A DNA stretch of 51,989 nucleotides from Pelagibacteraceae bacterium TMED65 (GTDB lineage: Bacteria; Pseudomonadota; Alphaproteobacteria; TMED127). Location: positions 1-51,989 of the forward strand of contig NHDS01000029.1 in NCBI GenBank assembly GCA_002167215.1, given 5' to 3'. Shown piece after piece: positions 45,414 to 51,989 of the stretch. The translations under genes and the position numbers were made by a program. The first letter of the stretch is position 1. Each line of letters starts with the position of its first letter. Below the pieces are notes generated by a model. It was given only the letters and a program-made list of their open reading frames with translations, was not told where the DNA came from and ran no database searches.

Positions 45414-46400
45414 TTAAAAAAAAAAATATTTAATTTTTTTTTCTAGCTGCTTATGGTCCCCAACATTAAATAATAACCCACCTTTGCCACCTAACAAAAT
45501 TTCATTTGGACCTGTTCTACAGTCACTTGAAATTATAAATTTTTTTAATACTAAACTTTCTAACAAAACATTAGGAAGTCCTTCATACTTAGAACTTAAA
45601 ACAAACAGATCTGTTTGTTTCATTAAGGGATAAGGATTATCAACAAAATCTAATATTTTTACAAATTTTTGAAGGTTGTTATTTGCAATATAATTTTGTA
45701 ACTTTTTTTCTAGTTTACCTTTTCCAATAATACAAGCTTCGAATTCAATATCTTTTTTTAAATTACGTAAAGATTTTAAAAATGTAAATTGATCTTTTTG
45801 GTCTGTAAATCGACCAATATTTAAAATCTTTAATTTTTTTTTTGATTTGAAAATTTTGGCCGACTTTTTTTTTGATTTATTTAAAATTTCATTTCTATTA
45901 AGTGGGTTATAAATACAAATTGCATTTACATTAAATTCTTTTCTTAAATCTTGCTTAAAATCAATACTATTCACTATTATTTTATCTGCTAGTTTTAATC
46001 CAATACCAAAGATTATTTTTTTGATAAAGTTTTGAGACCACCCAATTGGAGCAGAGTTAGATCTAGAAATAATCTTAATAGAAAATAGTTTGCAAATTAA
46101 AATACAGTAAATATTAGCTTGAAAAGACATAACTATAATATTTTTATTTTTGAATATTTCTTTGATTAGTAAAATAATTGAGAGAAAATATTTAATTCTT
46201 CTACTTAAGTTGTCCCATATTCTATTTTTGAGAGTTATCAATTTAACTGATTTATTGAATTTATTTTTATATTTTCTAGAAATCGTAATGACCTTTAGCG
46301 TCTCAATATTTTTTGCCAAAAAGTTACTTACTAAAAATAGATTTTTTTCTACTCCTCCTCCCTCAATTGAAGGCATAAAAATTATTACCTCTTTTTTCAT
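45414..46400 (-). CDS. GT4-family glycosyltransferase, C-terminus cut by a frameshift
   Basis: A GT4 enzyme starting at the ATG at 46400 (MKKEVIIFMPSIEGGGVEKN, a classical start; the upstream frame to 46442 is not needed). Donor-domain motifs are ILNIGRFTDQKDQFTFLKSL, CIIGKGKLEKKL and SKYEGLPNVLLESLVLKK with SDCRTGPNEIL. The frame ends with KYFFF-stop at a run of 11 T in the coding strand (45416-45426). With 10 T it would continue NKKKCQKMMINAHKSLKRFD and further, 34 residues to a TAA at 45313-45311, a typical GT4 end. The missing tail is the last helix, so activity may be reduced. Confidence 0.82.
   Translation of the reverse strand: MKKEVIIFMPSIEGGGVEKNLFLVSNFLAKNIETLKVITISRKYKNKFNKSVKLITLKNRIWDNLSRRIKYFLSIILLIKEIFKNKNIIVMSFQANIYCILICKLFSIKIISRSNSAPIGWSQNFIKKIIFGIGLKLADKIIVNSIDFKQDLRKEFNVNAICIYNPLNRNEILNKSKKKSAKIFKSKKKLKILNIGRFTDQKDQFTFLKSLRNLKKDIEFEACIIGKGKLEKKLQNYIANNNLQKFVKILDFVDNPYPLMKQTDLFVLSSKYEGLPNVLLESLVLKKFIISSDCRTGPNEILLGGKGGLLFNVGDHKQLEKKIKYFFF
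45416..45426. repeat. homopolymer tract, 11 A (poly-T in the GT4 gene)
   Basis: Eleven A on the plus strand. One base fewer restores a 34-residue C-terminal extension of the glycosyltransferase on the minus strand. Confidence 0.92.
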
Positions 46401-46498
46401 TTGGATTATTTTCTGGCCATGTTGATAATTGATTATAAACAAGATAATTATTTATAATAGAAATACAACAAAAATTATGATGTATATATAAATTATCT

Positions 46499-47767
46499 AT
46501 GATTAAAAAATTAAATATTAATTTATATGATTCTCTTTTTGCTTTGTTACCTCTAAGTATTATCTTTGGACCCGCAGTATCTTTAATCAATATTTTTTTA
46601 TTAATATTAATATATTTTTTTAAATATTTTCAGAAAGATCATTTAAACTATATTCTCAAAAATAAGGCAATAATCTTATTTTTTTTACTAAACTTGTATC
46701 TAATTTTTAATACTTTAATTTCAATTGAGCCATCAAGCGGTATATTTAGAAATTTCGGTTTTGTAAGATTTATATTTTTGTTTATTGCTATTAATTATTT
46801 ATTCTATATCAAAAAATATGACTTCTCTTCATTCAAGATATGGACAGTTATATTTCTAATTGTTGTATTTGATGTTTACTTTGAAAGATACAATGGAACA
46901 AATATTTTAGGATTTGGATCTGAAGACCAAGATTTTGGACGTCGTGTTATTAGTTTTTTCAAGGATGAGCCTATTGCTGGATCATATTTATCTGGTTTAT
47001 TATTTATTATATCTGGCTATATATTCACAATTTTTAAAAATAAAAACAAATCTTTAAAAATTATCCCATCGCTTTTGCTTTTAATTTTTTTAACCTCAGT
47101 ACTTGTTACCGGTGAAAGATCTAACACAATAAAAGTATTTGTAGGTTTTTTATTATTCGTATTCTTTTTGGATTATTTTAAACTGAAATTTAAAATATTA
47201 TTTTCAGCTACTTTTATCATAATTTTTTTTATTGCTCTTTATCAATCAGAGTATTTAAAAGAGCGCTATATTGAACAAATGTATAATTTATTTTTTACTT
47301 CAGAAGTTAAAGCTCAAGAAGATTTGAAAAAAAACCAGTATTTAAGATTATACAAATCAGGGTTAAGTGTTTTTCAAAAACACCCAGTATTTGGAGTTGG
47401 AAACAAAAATTATAGAGTCGAAACTTGTCATGAAGATAAACACGACAAATTTGATTATTATTGCACAACTCACCCTCATCAAATTTATATCGAATTTCTG
47501 TCTGAGCACGGAATAGTTGGAACTGTTATTTCATTATCTGTTTTTTTTATAATTATTTTTAAAATTTTGAGACAAATTATTGATAGTCAAAATTACATTC
47601 AAATAGGTACTTTTATTTATATTATTACAAATTTTTTACCAATAATTCCAAGTGGTGCATTTTTTAGTGATTTTAATGTTACTTTTTTTATGATTAATTT
47701 ATCTTTAATGTATGCAGTTAATAGCAAAACTAATATATTTGAAAGAAATTTGAGTAAGGGCCGTTAG
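46499..47767 (+). CDS. O-antigen ligase family membrane protein (WaaL-like)
   Basis: A 422-residue polytopic protein with about 10-12 hydrophobic helices. It carries the Wzy_C/WaaL features: the GERSNTIKVFVGFLLF segment in a helix pair and a large periplasmic loop with HPVFGVGNKNYRV followed by TTHPHQIYIEFLSEHG. It would attach the finished polysaccharide to lipid A-core or polymerise repeats. The stop codon TAG (47765-47767) lies within the first bases of the downstream tRNA gene, an overlap of ten bases. It is the only ligase/polymerase seen in the window. Confidence 0.82.
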   Translation: MIKKLNINLYDSLFALLPLSIIFGPAVSLINIFLLILIYFFKYFQKDHLNYILKNKAIILFFLLNLYLIFNTLISIEPSSGIFRNFGFVRFIFLFIAINYLFYIKKYDFSSFKIWTVIFLIVVFDVYFERYNGTNILGFGSEDQDFGRRVISFFKDEPIAGSYLSGLLFIISGYIFTIFKNKNKSLKIIPSLLLLIFLTSVLVTGERSNTIKVFVGFLLFVFFLDYFKLKFKILFSATFIIIFFIALYQSEYLKERYIEQMYNLFFTSEVKAQEDLKKNQYLRLYKSGLSVFQKHPVFGVGNKNYRVETCHEDKHDKFDYYCTTHPHQIYIEFLSEHGIVGTVISLSVFFIIIFKILRQIIDSQNYIQIGTFIYIITNFLPIIPSGAFFSDFNVTFFMINLSLMYAVNSKTNIFERNLSKGR

Positions 47768-47832
47768 CTCAATAGTAGAGTACTGCATTGACATTGCAGG
47801 GGTAGTTGGAGCGTAACCAACACGGCCCACCA
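47758..47832 (+). tRNA. tRNA-Val (anticodon GAC), non-canonical D and T loops
   Basis: A complete cloverleaf with encoded CCA: acceptor GGGCCGT/ACGGCCC (7 bp), D stem GCTC/GAGT, anticodon stem CTGCA/TGCAG with loop TTGACAT (GAC, valine), a 5-base variable loop and a perfect T stem GTTGG/CCAAC. The D loop AATAGTA lacks the G18-G19 pair and the T loop is AGCGTAA instead of TTCRANN (T54, T55 and A58 all replaced). The loops that normally kiss are therefore altered together. Stems are perfect, so the gene is not simply decaying. See the finding for possible meaning. Confidence 0.8.
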
Positions 47833-47893
47833 AAGTTTATTCTAGAAATATTAAAAAAAATTTGATAGCAATAATCTAAACTCACTTGACTTA

Positions 47894-48670
47894 ATGTTAA
47901 AATTAAAATTTTTTTATTATAAACTGATTATTAATATAAAAAATATTTTTTATAATAAGTTTATTTTTCATATAATTCATATATTTTTTTTTGTTTTAGC
48001 TACAACTTTGTTATTAGTTAACAAAATAAATGTTGCAGAGTTTATCTTCATTCTATTTTTATTAATCTATCTTTTCTTTTTAAACTTAGAAAATAAATCT
48101 AAATTGACTAACATTCCATTTAGAAAAGGTACCCCATTGAAGTTTATCGCAATTTATATGCAAGATAAAATAATTGAGGGAGCAGAAATTGGAGTCTATG
48201 AAGGTGATCATGGAGAATATATACTAAACAATAATTACTTTAAAGAGTCTCGTGTAAAACTAAAAAAGTTAAGTTTAATTGATCCCTTTTCCGAATATAC
48301 AGACTCTAATGGAAAAGTGTTTTTTGCTGGAGAAGATGGTAACAAATTTTATGAAAAAGTAAAAAAACGTTTTAGTGAATATAAAAATGCTGAATTAATA
48401 AGAAAAACATCAGAAGATGCTGCAAAAGATTTTGAAGATGAAACTTTGGATTTTATTTACATCGATGGGGACCATAATTATGCTCCTTTTAAAAAAGATT
48501 TAGAGATTTGGTACCAAAAACTAAAAAAAAACGGAGTGTTATGTGGGGATGATTATGGCATACCTTTTTCAGAGGGTATTATTAGAGGACTAAATGAATT
48601 TAGTTTTGAAAAGAAAATACAATTTCACAATGTCCATGATAGTTCTCAATGGTTTTTAATTAAATATTAA
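47894..48670 (+). CDS. membrane-anchored class I methyltransferase (MTase_24-like)
   Basis: A 258-residue protein with two N-terminal hydrophobic helices (~residues 24-42 and 48-64), then a methyltransferase domain. Motif I is GAEIGVYEGDHGEYI (~97-110), and DFIYIDGDHNYAPFKKDLEIW is the MTase_24 hallmark (IDGDHxY), followed by GDDYGIPF. The acceptor is probably a surface glycan near the membrane. It is co-oriented with the tRNA-Val gene, 60 bases downstream. Confidence 0.8.
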   Translation: MLKLKFFYYKLIINIKNIFYNKFIFHIIHIFFFVLATTLLLVNKINVAEFIFILFLLIYLFFLNLENKSKLTNIPFRKGTPLKFIAIYMQDKIIEGAEIGVYEGDHGEYILNNNYFKESRVKLKKLSLIDPFSEYTDSNGKVFFAGEDGNKFYEKVKKRFSEYKNAELIRKTSEDAAKDFEDETLDFIYIDGDHNYAPFKKDLEIWYQKLKKNGVLCGDDYGIPFSEGIIRGLNEFSFEKKIQFHNVHDSSQWFLIKY

Positions 48671-48822
48671 AAACTTTATTATTTTGTAATAATAAATTCA
48701 AATAAGGGAAATTTTGAAATTTACCCACAATTGCATTTGCACTTATAATTAATAAGGAAATATTAGTTATTTTTTAATATTTAATTTGATATATCTTTAA
48801 AATATTATAAGTAATTCTTTTC
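48671..48822. other. 152-bp AT-rich intergenic region upstream of tRNA(CAT)
   Basis: It holds an imperfect inverted repeat (GGG at 48706-48708 to CCC at 48724-48726, with AAATTT in each arm, one bulge) that could end the methyltransferase transcript. Near 48803-48811 TATTATAAG looks like a -10 box for the tRNA gene, with TTAATT at 48781-48786 as a weak -35. Nothing else is seen. Confidence 0.35.
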
Positions 48823-48899
48823 GGGCCTGTAGCTCAGTTGGTTAGAGCAGTACACTCATAATGTATTGGTCCCAGGTTCGAGTCCTGGCGGGCCCACCA
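48823..48899 (+). tRNA. tRNA with anticodon CAT (tRNA-Ile2 or tRNA-Met)
   Basis: A canonical cloverleaf with CCA: acceptor GGGCCTG/CGGGCCC (one T-G pair), D arm GCTCAGTTGGTTAGAGC, anticodon loop CTCATAA, T arm CCAGGTTCGAGTCCTGG. The anticodon CAT means either elongator Met or lysidine-modified Ile2. The acceptor GGGCCTGTAGCTC resembles alphaproteobacterial tRNA-Ile2, which I favour, but a TilS identity check is needed. In contrast to the tRNA-Val upstream it has the normal G18G19 and TTC loops. Confidence 0.85.
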
Positions 48900-48903
48900 A
48901 ACT

Positions 48904-49604
48904 TTATTTAAATATTCTATATAAAAATTTTTCTAATATCATTGAAACAAGAAAAAAAAGAATTTTGTAATCCATTTTACTATTTCCTTTCTTTCTGCTT
49001 TCAAAATTAATATCAATGTCTGTGACAAAAATTGATTTATTTCCTGAATAAATTAAATCCAAAAGAATTTTGTAACCTTTTTTTATGAGAATTTTTTTTG
49101 ATTTTGTAAAAACACTTTTTTTAAACATAAAAAAACCGCTCATAGGGTCGGATGTTTTTTTACCTAGCAATAAATTGACTATCAGGATTAGTATCCTGGA
49201 AGCAAATAACCTTTGAAAACTTAAATTATGTTTTTTTTTATCAAACAAGTTCCTTGATCCAACAATTATATGGGGGTCTTTTTTTTTTTAATATTAAGAA
49301 ACTTTAATATATCACCTGGCTTATGTTGTAAATCGCCATCCATAACTAAAATATTTTTGTACTTTGCTTTTTCGAAGCCCATAATACATGATTTAGATAA
49401 ATCCCTTTTCTCTTTCCTAATGATATACCTCAAATTATTTTTATGAATTTTTGACATTATTTCAGGAGTTCCGTCATCCGAACTATCATCAACGATGATT
49501 AATTCGAAACTCTTTTTTGGCAAAATTCTATATATTTGTGAAATAAGTTTTTTTAAATTTTTACCTTCATTATAAACAGGAATTACGATTGTAAGATTTG
49601 TCAT
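48904..49604 (-). pseudogene. GT2 polyprenyl-phosphate glycosyltransferase (DPM-like), frameshifted
   Basis: The N-terminal frame (49604 to 49266) has VIPVYNEGKNLKKLI, IIVDDSSDDGTPEI, VMDGDLQHKPGDILKF, ending KKKKTPI-stop. The second frame (to 48904) begins in-line with IIVGSRNLFDKKKHNLSFQR and TSDPMSGFFMFKKSVF, blocks of the same family. A run of 11 T (49279-49289; poly-A in coding) separates them: 12 A would give KKKKDPHIIVGSRN and one continuous protein of ~234 residues. It overlaps nothing and starts after the tRNA(CAT). Intact homologs make polyprenyl-phosphate sugars. Broken, phase-variable or a read error. Confidence 0.85.
49279..49289. repeat. homopolymer tract, 11 T (poly-A in GT2 gene)
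   Basis: Eleven T on the plus strand. A twelfth would merge the two halves of the GT2 gene in one frame. Confidence 0.93.
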
Positions 49605-49667
49605 AATTATTAAAACATTTTCTTAGTAATTTAAAATTTGATAATGAATTTATATAGAATTTTACTT

Positions 49668-50261
49668 TTATTTATTCAAAAATGTTCTTAGATTTGTAAA
49701 TAACGCGCTTATATCTCCGCCATTGTTCTCAATTATAGAATTGAACTCTTCTTTTTGGGTACGTGCTAAACTTAAACTCTCAATAACTAAATCTCTTATT
49801 AAAGGTTTCTCAGGATTTTTTGTGTATACTCTCCAATCTATTTTTACTTCTGGTCTATCCGTTGTGCCTATTAATTTACTATAAACAATTGTATATTTTT
49901 CATTTTTTACCTCTTCAGATAAAACAGCAATCTTTGCGTCACTATAAACTACCAAACGCCCTGAAAAGCTTTTAAGGAAATATTCCTTAAATAACTTTTT
50001 GTATTCTTCTCTTTGCTCATCTGTTAAAGTTTTTCTATATTTTCCTAAAGTATATAAACCAATACCGTCTATATCTACCGATTCCTCAGCAATCATTTTC
50101 AATTTGATAACTTTTTCGCTATCAGAGAGTTTACTCGATAAAATTTCTGAAGCTTCACTGCTTATTGAATTAATAAATTCAGATGGATTAACACAAAATG
50201 AGCTAGTTATTAAAGAAAAATAAATAAGAACAAATTTAACTGCGTACTTTATAACTTTCAT
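49668..50261 (-). CDS. mlaC: MlaC-family phospholipid-binding periplasmic protein
   Basis: A 197-residue Ttg2D/MlaC protein: a hydrophobic signal peptide (~1-23, ending SSFC-V), then KLKMIAEESVDIDGIGLYTLGKYRKTLTDEQ, the MlaC core with its characteristic W (KIDWRV), and EFNSIIENNGGDISALFTNL at the end. MlaC carries phospholipid between outer-membrane MlaA and the inner-membrane Mla ABC transporter. The mlaA gene is directly upstream (15-base gap). Outside the island; probably a conserved flank. Confidence 0.87.
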   Translation of the reverse strand: MKVIKYAVKFVLIYFSLITSSFCVNPSEFINSISSEASEILSSKLSDSEKVIKLKMIAEESVDIDGIGLYTLGKYRKTLTDEQREEYKKLFKEYFLKSFSGRLVVYSDAKIAVLSEEVKNEKYTIVYSKLIGTTDRPEVKIDWRVYTKNPEKPLIRDLVIESLSLARTQKEEFNSIIENNGGDISALFTNLRTFLNK

Positions 50262-50276
50262 TTTTTTGAAATTTTA

Positions 50277-51047
50277 TTATTTTTCTAATGTATCCCAATC
50301 ACCGTCTTCCATGGCTTCAGTTTTACTATTCGAATTACTAATTTTTTTCTTTCTATCTTGAAGATACAAACTTCTTACTGTTGCATATAAATCAACCGAA
50401 TTATTTTCCATTGCATCAAAAGCCTCTAAATTTTTAGCTCTAAAATCTACACCTGACGTAACTCTAGAAGCCCAATAGTCAGACTCTTTAAATTCTTTAA
50501 CATACTCCTCATCATCCCTTACAGTTACATTGTGCCACATATCTCCGCCGTTCATCGCAATAAATGATCCAACAGTATCCCTAACTGTGGATGGACCTAA
50601 TACTGGTAAAACTAAATAACAACCTTCTCCAACCCCCATAACTCCGAGCGATTGTCCGAAGTCCTCTTTTTCTCTTTTTTCAAATCCAAATGAATTAGCT
50701 GGGTCAAAAATACCTGCGATACCAAGAGTAGTATTTATAATTAGTCTAACACTATTATTTGCAGCAGAACCAAAATCACCTTGCAACACGTTATTTGGGA
50801 TCGTTATTAAATTTGATAAATTACTTAAAGCATTACTAGTTCCAGTTCTTATAGGAGACGGTAATTTTCTATATCCTTTTGCTATAGGTTTAAAAATTAC
50901 CTTATCTAATCCCATGTTTAATGCAAACGTAGCTCTGTTTAGTTTTTCAAAACAGTCCTTGACTTCGGTTTCATTGCTAAAAGTCTTTTGTACAACCAGT
51001 AATTGAATTAGCAGTAGGGCTAAAAGTGCTGTTATTATTCTATTCAT
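50277..51047 (-). CDS. mlaA: MlaA (VacJ) outer-membrane lipid asymmetry protein
   Basis: A 256-residue MlaA: after the signal helix, CFEKLNRATFALNMGLDKVIF, PIRTGTSNALSNLSNLITIPN, SVRLIINTTLGIAGIFDPA and YLVLPVLGPSTVRDTVGS are the VacJ core blocks. The signal (MNRIITALLALLLIQLLVVQ) lacks a lipobox Cys (first Cys at ~32, preceded by VKD), so this copy is probably not lipidated, unlike E. coli MlaA. Works with MlaC to remove misplaced phospholipids from the outer leaflet. Starts the mlaA-mlaC pair. Confidence 0.88.
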   Translation of the reverse strand: MNRIITALLALLLIQLLVVQKTFSNETEVKDCFEKLNRATFALNMGLDKVIFKPIAKGYRKLPSPIRTGTSNALSNLSNLITIPNNVLQGDFGSAANNSVRLIINTTLGIAGIFDPANSFGFEKREKEDFGQSLGVMGVGEGCYLVLPVLGPSTVRDTVGSFIAMNGGDMWHNVTVRDDEEYVKEFKESDYWASRVTSGVDFRAKNLEAFDAMENNSVDLYATVRSLYLQDRKKKISNSNSKTEAMEDGDWDTLEK

Positions 51048-51060
51048 TTAAAATCTATAT

Positions 51061-51066
51061 ATTATA
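51061..51066 (-). promoter_or_regulatory. candidate -10 box for mlaA-mlaC
   Basis: A perfect TATAAT on the minus strand ends 14 bases before the mlaA start, with a weak TTTCCG 18 bases upstream. The 5' leader would be very short (~7 bases). Confidence 0.35.
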
Positions 51067-51120
51067 TCTTAATGCAAAGTAAATCGGAAATTTATAAAAA
51101 AACCCATGAAATAGTTAAAA

Positions 51121-51840
51121 ATGAAGAATATTAAACTTATTTACTCAATAAATTTTGATAAAATTGCCAGATCACCCAAGGAAATTATTTACATCATTCT
51201 TCATTACACTGGAATGACTTCTGAAAAAAAAGCAATTGAGAGATTGACTAATAAAAAATCAAAAGTAAGCAGCCATTATTTTATCAAAAAAAATGGAACA
51301 ATTATCAACATGGTACCTGAAAAATTTACAGCATGGCATGCAGGTGTATCATGTTGGAAAAGTCATAAAAATTTAAACAATAAATCTATTGGCATTGAAA
51401 TCCAAAATTCTGGCCACATAAACAAATATGAAAATTTTTCGATAAAACAGATTAAAAGTTTACTATTATTAACAAAAATTTTAAAAAAAAAATATAATAT
51501 CAAAATTAAGAATTTTTTAGGTCATTCTGATATTTCACCAAACCGAAAAAAAGATCCAGGAGAAAAGTTTCCTTGGAAACATTTAGCTAAACATAAAATA
51601 GGTATTTGGTATGATTTACCCAAAAAAAAACGAAAATTCAGGGGTATTGAAGTTTCAAAAAAAAACAAAAAACTTTTTTTACAGCATCTTAAAAAGATAG
51701 GTTATTGCCTAAAAAATAAATACACAAAGTCTACTGTTAGAGCTTTTCAAAGAAGATTTAGATCAAAAATAATTGATGGAAAAATCGATAAAGAGTGTTT
51801 AGAAATATCAAAAAACCTAATAAAACGTGGCTTAAATTAA
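51121..51840 (+). CDS. N-acetylmuramoyl-L-alanine amidase (AmpD/Amidase_2) with C-terminal peptidoglycan-binding domain
   Basis: A 239-residue amidase. The zinc ligands are H28 (IILHYTGM), H135 (FLGHSDISPNR) and D145 (KDPGEKFPW); SHYFIKKNGTIINMVPE, AWHAG and GIEIQNSG are the AmpD core. Residues ~185-235 (KKIGYCLKNKYTKSTVRAFQRRFR) form a PG_binding_1-like domain. No signal peptide, so it is probably cytoplasmic and recycles muropeptides like AmpD, or is exported by a route not visible. Typical alphaproteobacterial gene; conserved flank. Confidence 0.9.
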   Translation: MKNIKLIYSINFDKIARSPKEIIYIILHYTGMTSEKKAIERLTNKKSKVSSHYFIKKNGTIINMVPEKFTAWHAGVSCWKSHKNLNNKSIGIEIQNSGHINKYENFSIKQIKSLLLLTKILKKKYNIKIKNFLGHSDISPNRKKDPGEKFPWKHLAKHKIGIWYDLPKKKRKFRGIEVSKKNKKLFLQHLKKIGYCLKNKYTKSTVRAFQRRFRSKIIDGKIDKECLEISKNLIKRGLN

Positions 51841-51872
51841 GATTGTAAAATTTGTAAATTTCTGTAAAAAAA

Positions 51873-51989
51873 AAGTGCTAGATAAGCGACTTATCGCTTT
51901 AAATATTTTTTAAAGAGGAAAGTCCGGGCTCTACAAAGACACAGTGCCAGTTAACAACTGGCGGGGGAAACCCTAGGGATAGTGCCACA
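51873..51989 (+). ncRNA. rnpB: RNase P RNA (class A), 5' part
   Basis: The hallmark GAGGAAAGTCCGGGCTC lies at ~51915-51932, followed by CAGTGCCAGTTAACAACTGGC (a hairpin) and GGGGGAAACCC, as in bacterial type A RNase P RNA. The 5' end is estimated at ~51873 (AAGTGCTAG, the P1 strand), preceded by a poly-A stretch. The 3' part lies beyond the window. Confidence 0.9.

Noticed and set aside
46363..46590. Minus-strand frame upstream of the GT4 gene
   Set aside because: It overlaps the start of the ligase gene and the GT4 start, and has no motif; shadow.
48706..48726. Strong terminator downstream of the methyltransferase
   Set aside because: The inverted repeat is imperfect with no T-run; kept only as a possible signal in the intergenic entry.
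1..51989. Prophage, insertion sequence or CRISPR array
   Set aside because: No integrase, transposase, capsid or Cas-like proteins and no regularly spaced repeats seen; island variability does not require these.

Overview
This window looks like a SAR11 (Pelagibacterales) chromosome. The DNA is very AT-rich and the proteins are rich in Lys, Asn and Ile. It opens with the last bases of a 23S rRNA gene and closes inside a class A RNase P RNA gene. No 5S rRNA follows the 23S, or was seen anywhere else by eye. From general knowledge, SAR11 genomes carry a roughly 50-kb hypervariable surface-polysaccharide island (HVR2) next to the 23S gene, which separates it from 5S. This window fits that island plus its conserved far flank. 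The organism assignment is an inference.

Layout. (1) 1-36: 23S 3' end. (2) 88-17479: about 19 genes, all on the minus strand, mostly touching or overlapping and running toward the 23S. In transcription order they are: epimerase, a nucleotidyltransferase-sugar kinase fusion, epimerase, a thiamine-diphosphate E1 alpha/beta pair, methyltransferase, two tandem copies of a 2OG-Fe(II) oxygenase plus LIC12192-family pair, epimerase, aminotransferase, formyltransferase, a further oxygenase, a UDP-galactopyranose-mutase-like flavoprotein, asparagine synthase and three methyltransferases. (3) 17602-24004: short blocks on alternating strands with a phosphosugar isomerase, a broken glycosyltransferase-like gene, an SpsF-type cytidylyltransferase, a HAD phosphatase, NeuB, a PhyH oxygenase, a DegT aminotransferase and NeuA. 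(4) 24098-37503: ABC flippase/exporter, surface-carbohydrate transferases, a second NeuB, epimerase plus UDP-sugar dehydrogenase, a GT2-CMP-sugar synthetase fusion, KdsB and an FkbM methyltransferase. (5) 37630-48670: glycosyltransferases, a HAD protein, membrane proteins, a DegT-fold dehydratase, an O-antigen ligase and a methyltransferase, with an unusual tRNA-Val(GAC). (6) 48823-51989: tRNA(CAT), a broken GT2 gene, mlaC, mlaA, an AmpD-type amidase and rnpB, which look like the conserved flank.

How the genes fit together. The island appears to make nucleotide-activated sugars: heptose-like, nonulosonic acids, Kdo, uronic acids, and amino or N-formyl sugars. It then decorates them (methylation, 2OG-Fe(II) hydroxylation, amidation), assembles them (GT2, GT4, GT-C), exports them (ABC) and ligates them (WaaL-like). 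No integrase, transposase or CRISPR array was seen.

Most striking points. At least five genes are broken or shortened by apparent single-base indels, four of them in poly-A/T tracts of 10-14 nt; this is either phase variation or sequencing error. A tRNA-Val has a complete cloverleaf but lacks the canonical D-loop GG and TPsiC-loop bases. There is also an E1 alpha/beta pair without E2/E3, beside the duplicated oxygenase/LIC12192 modules, and several unusual fusions.
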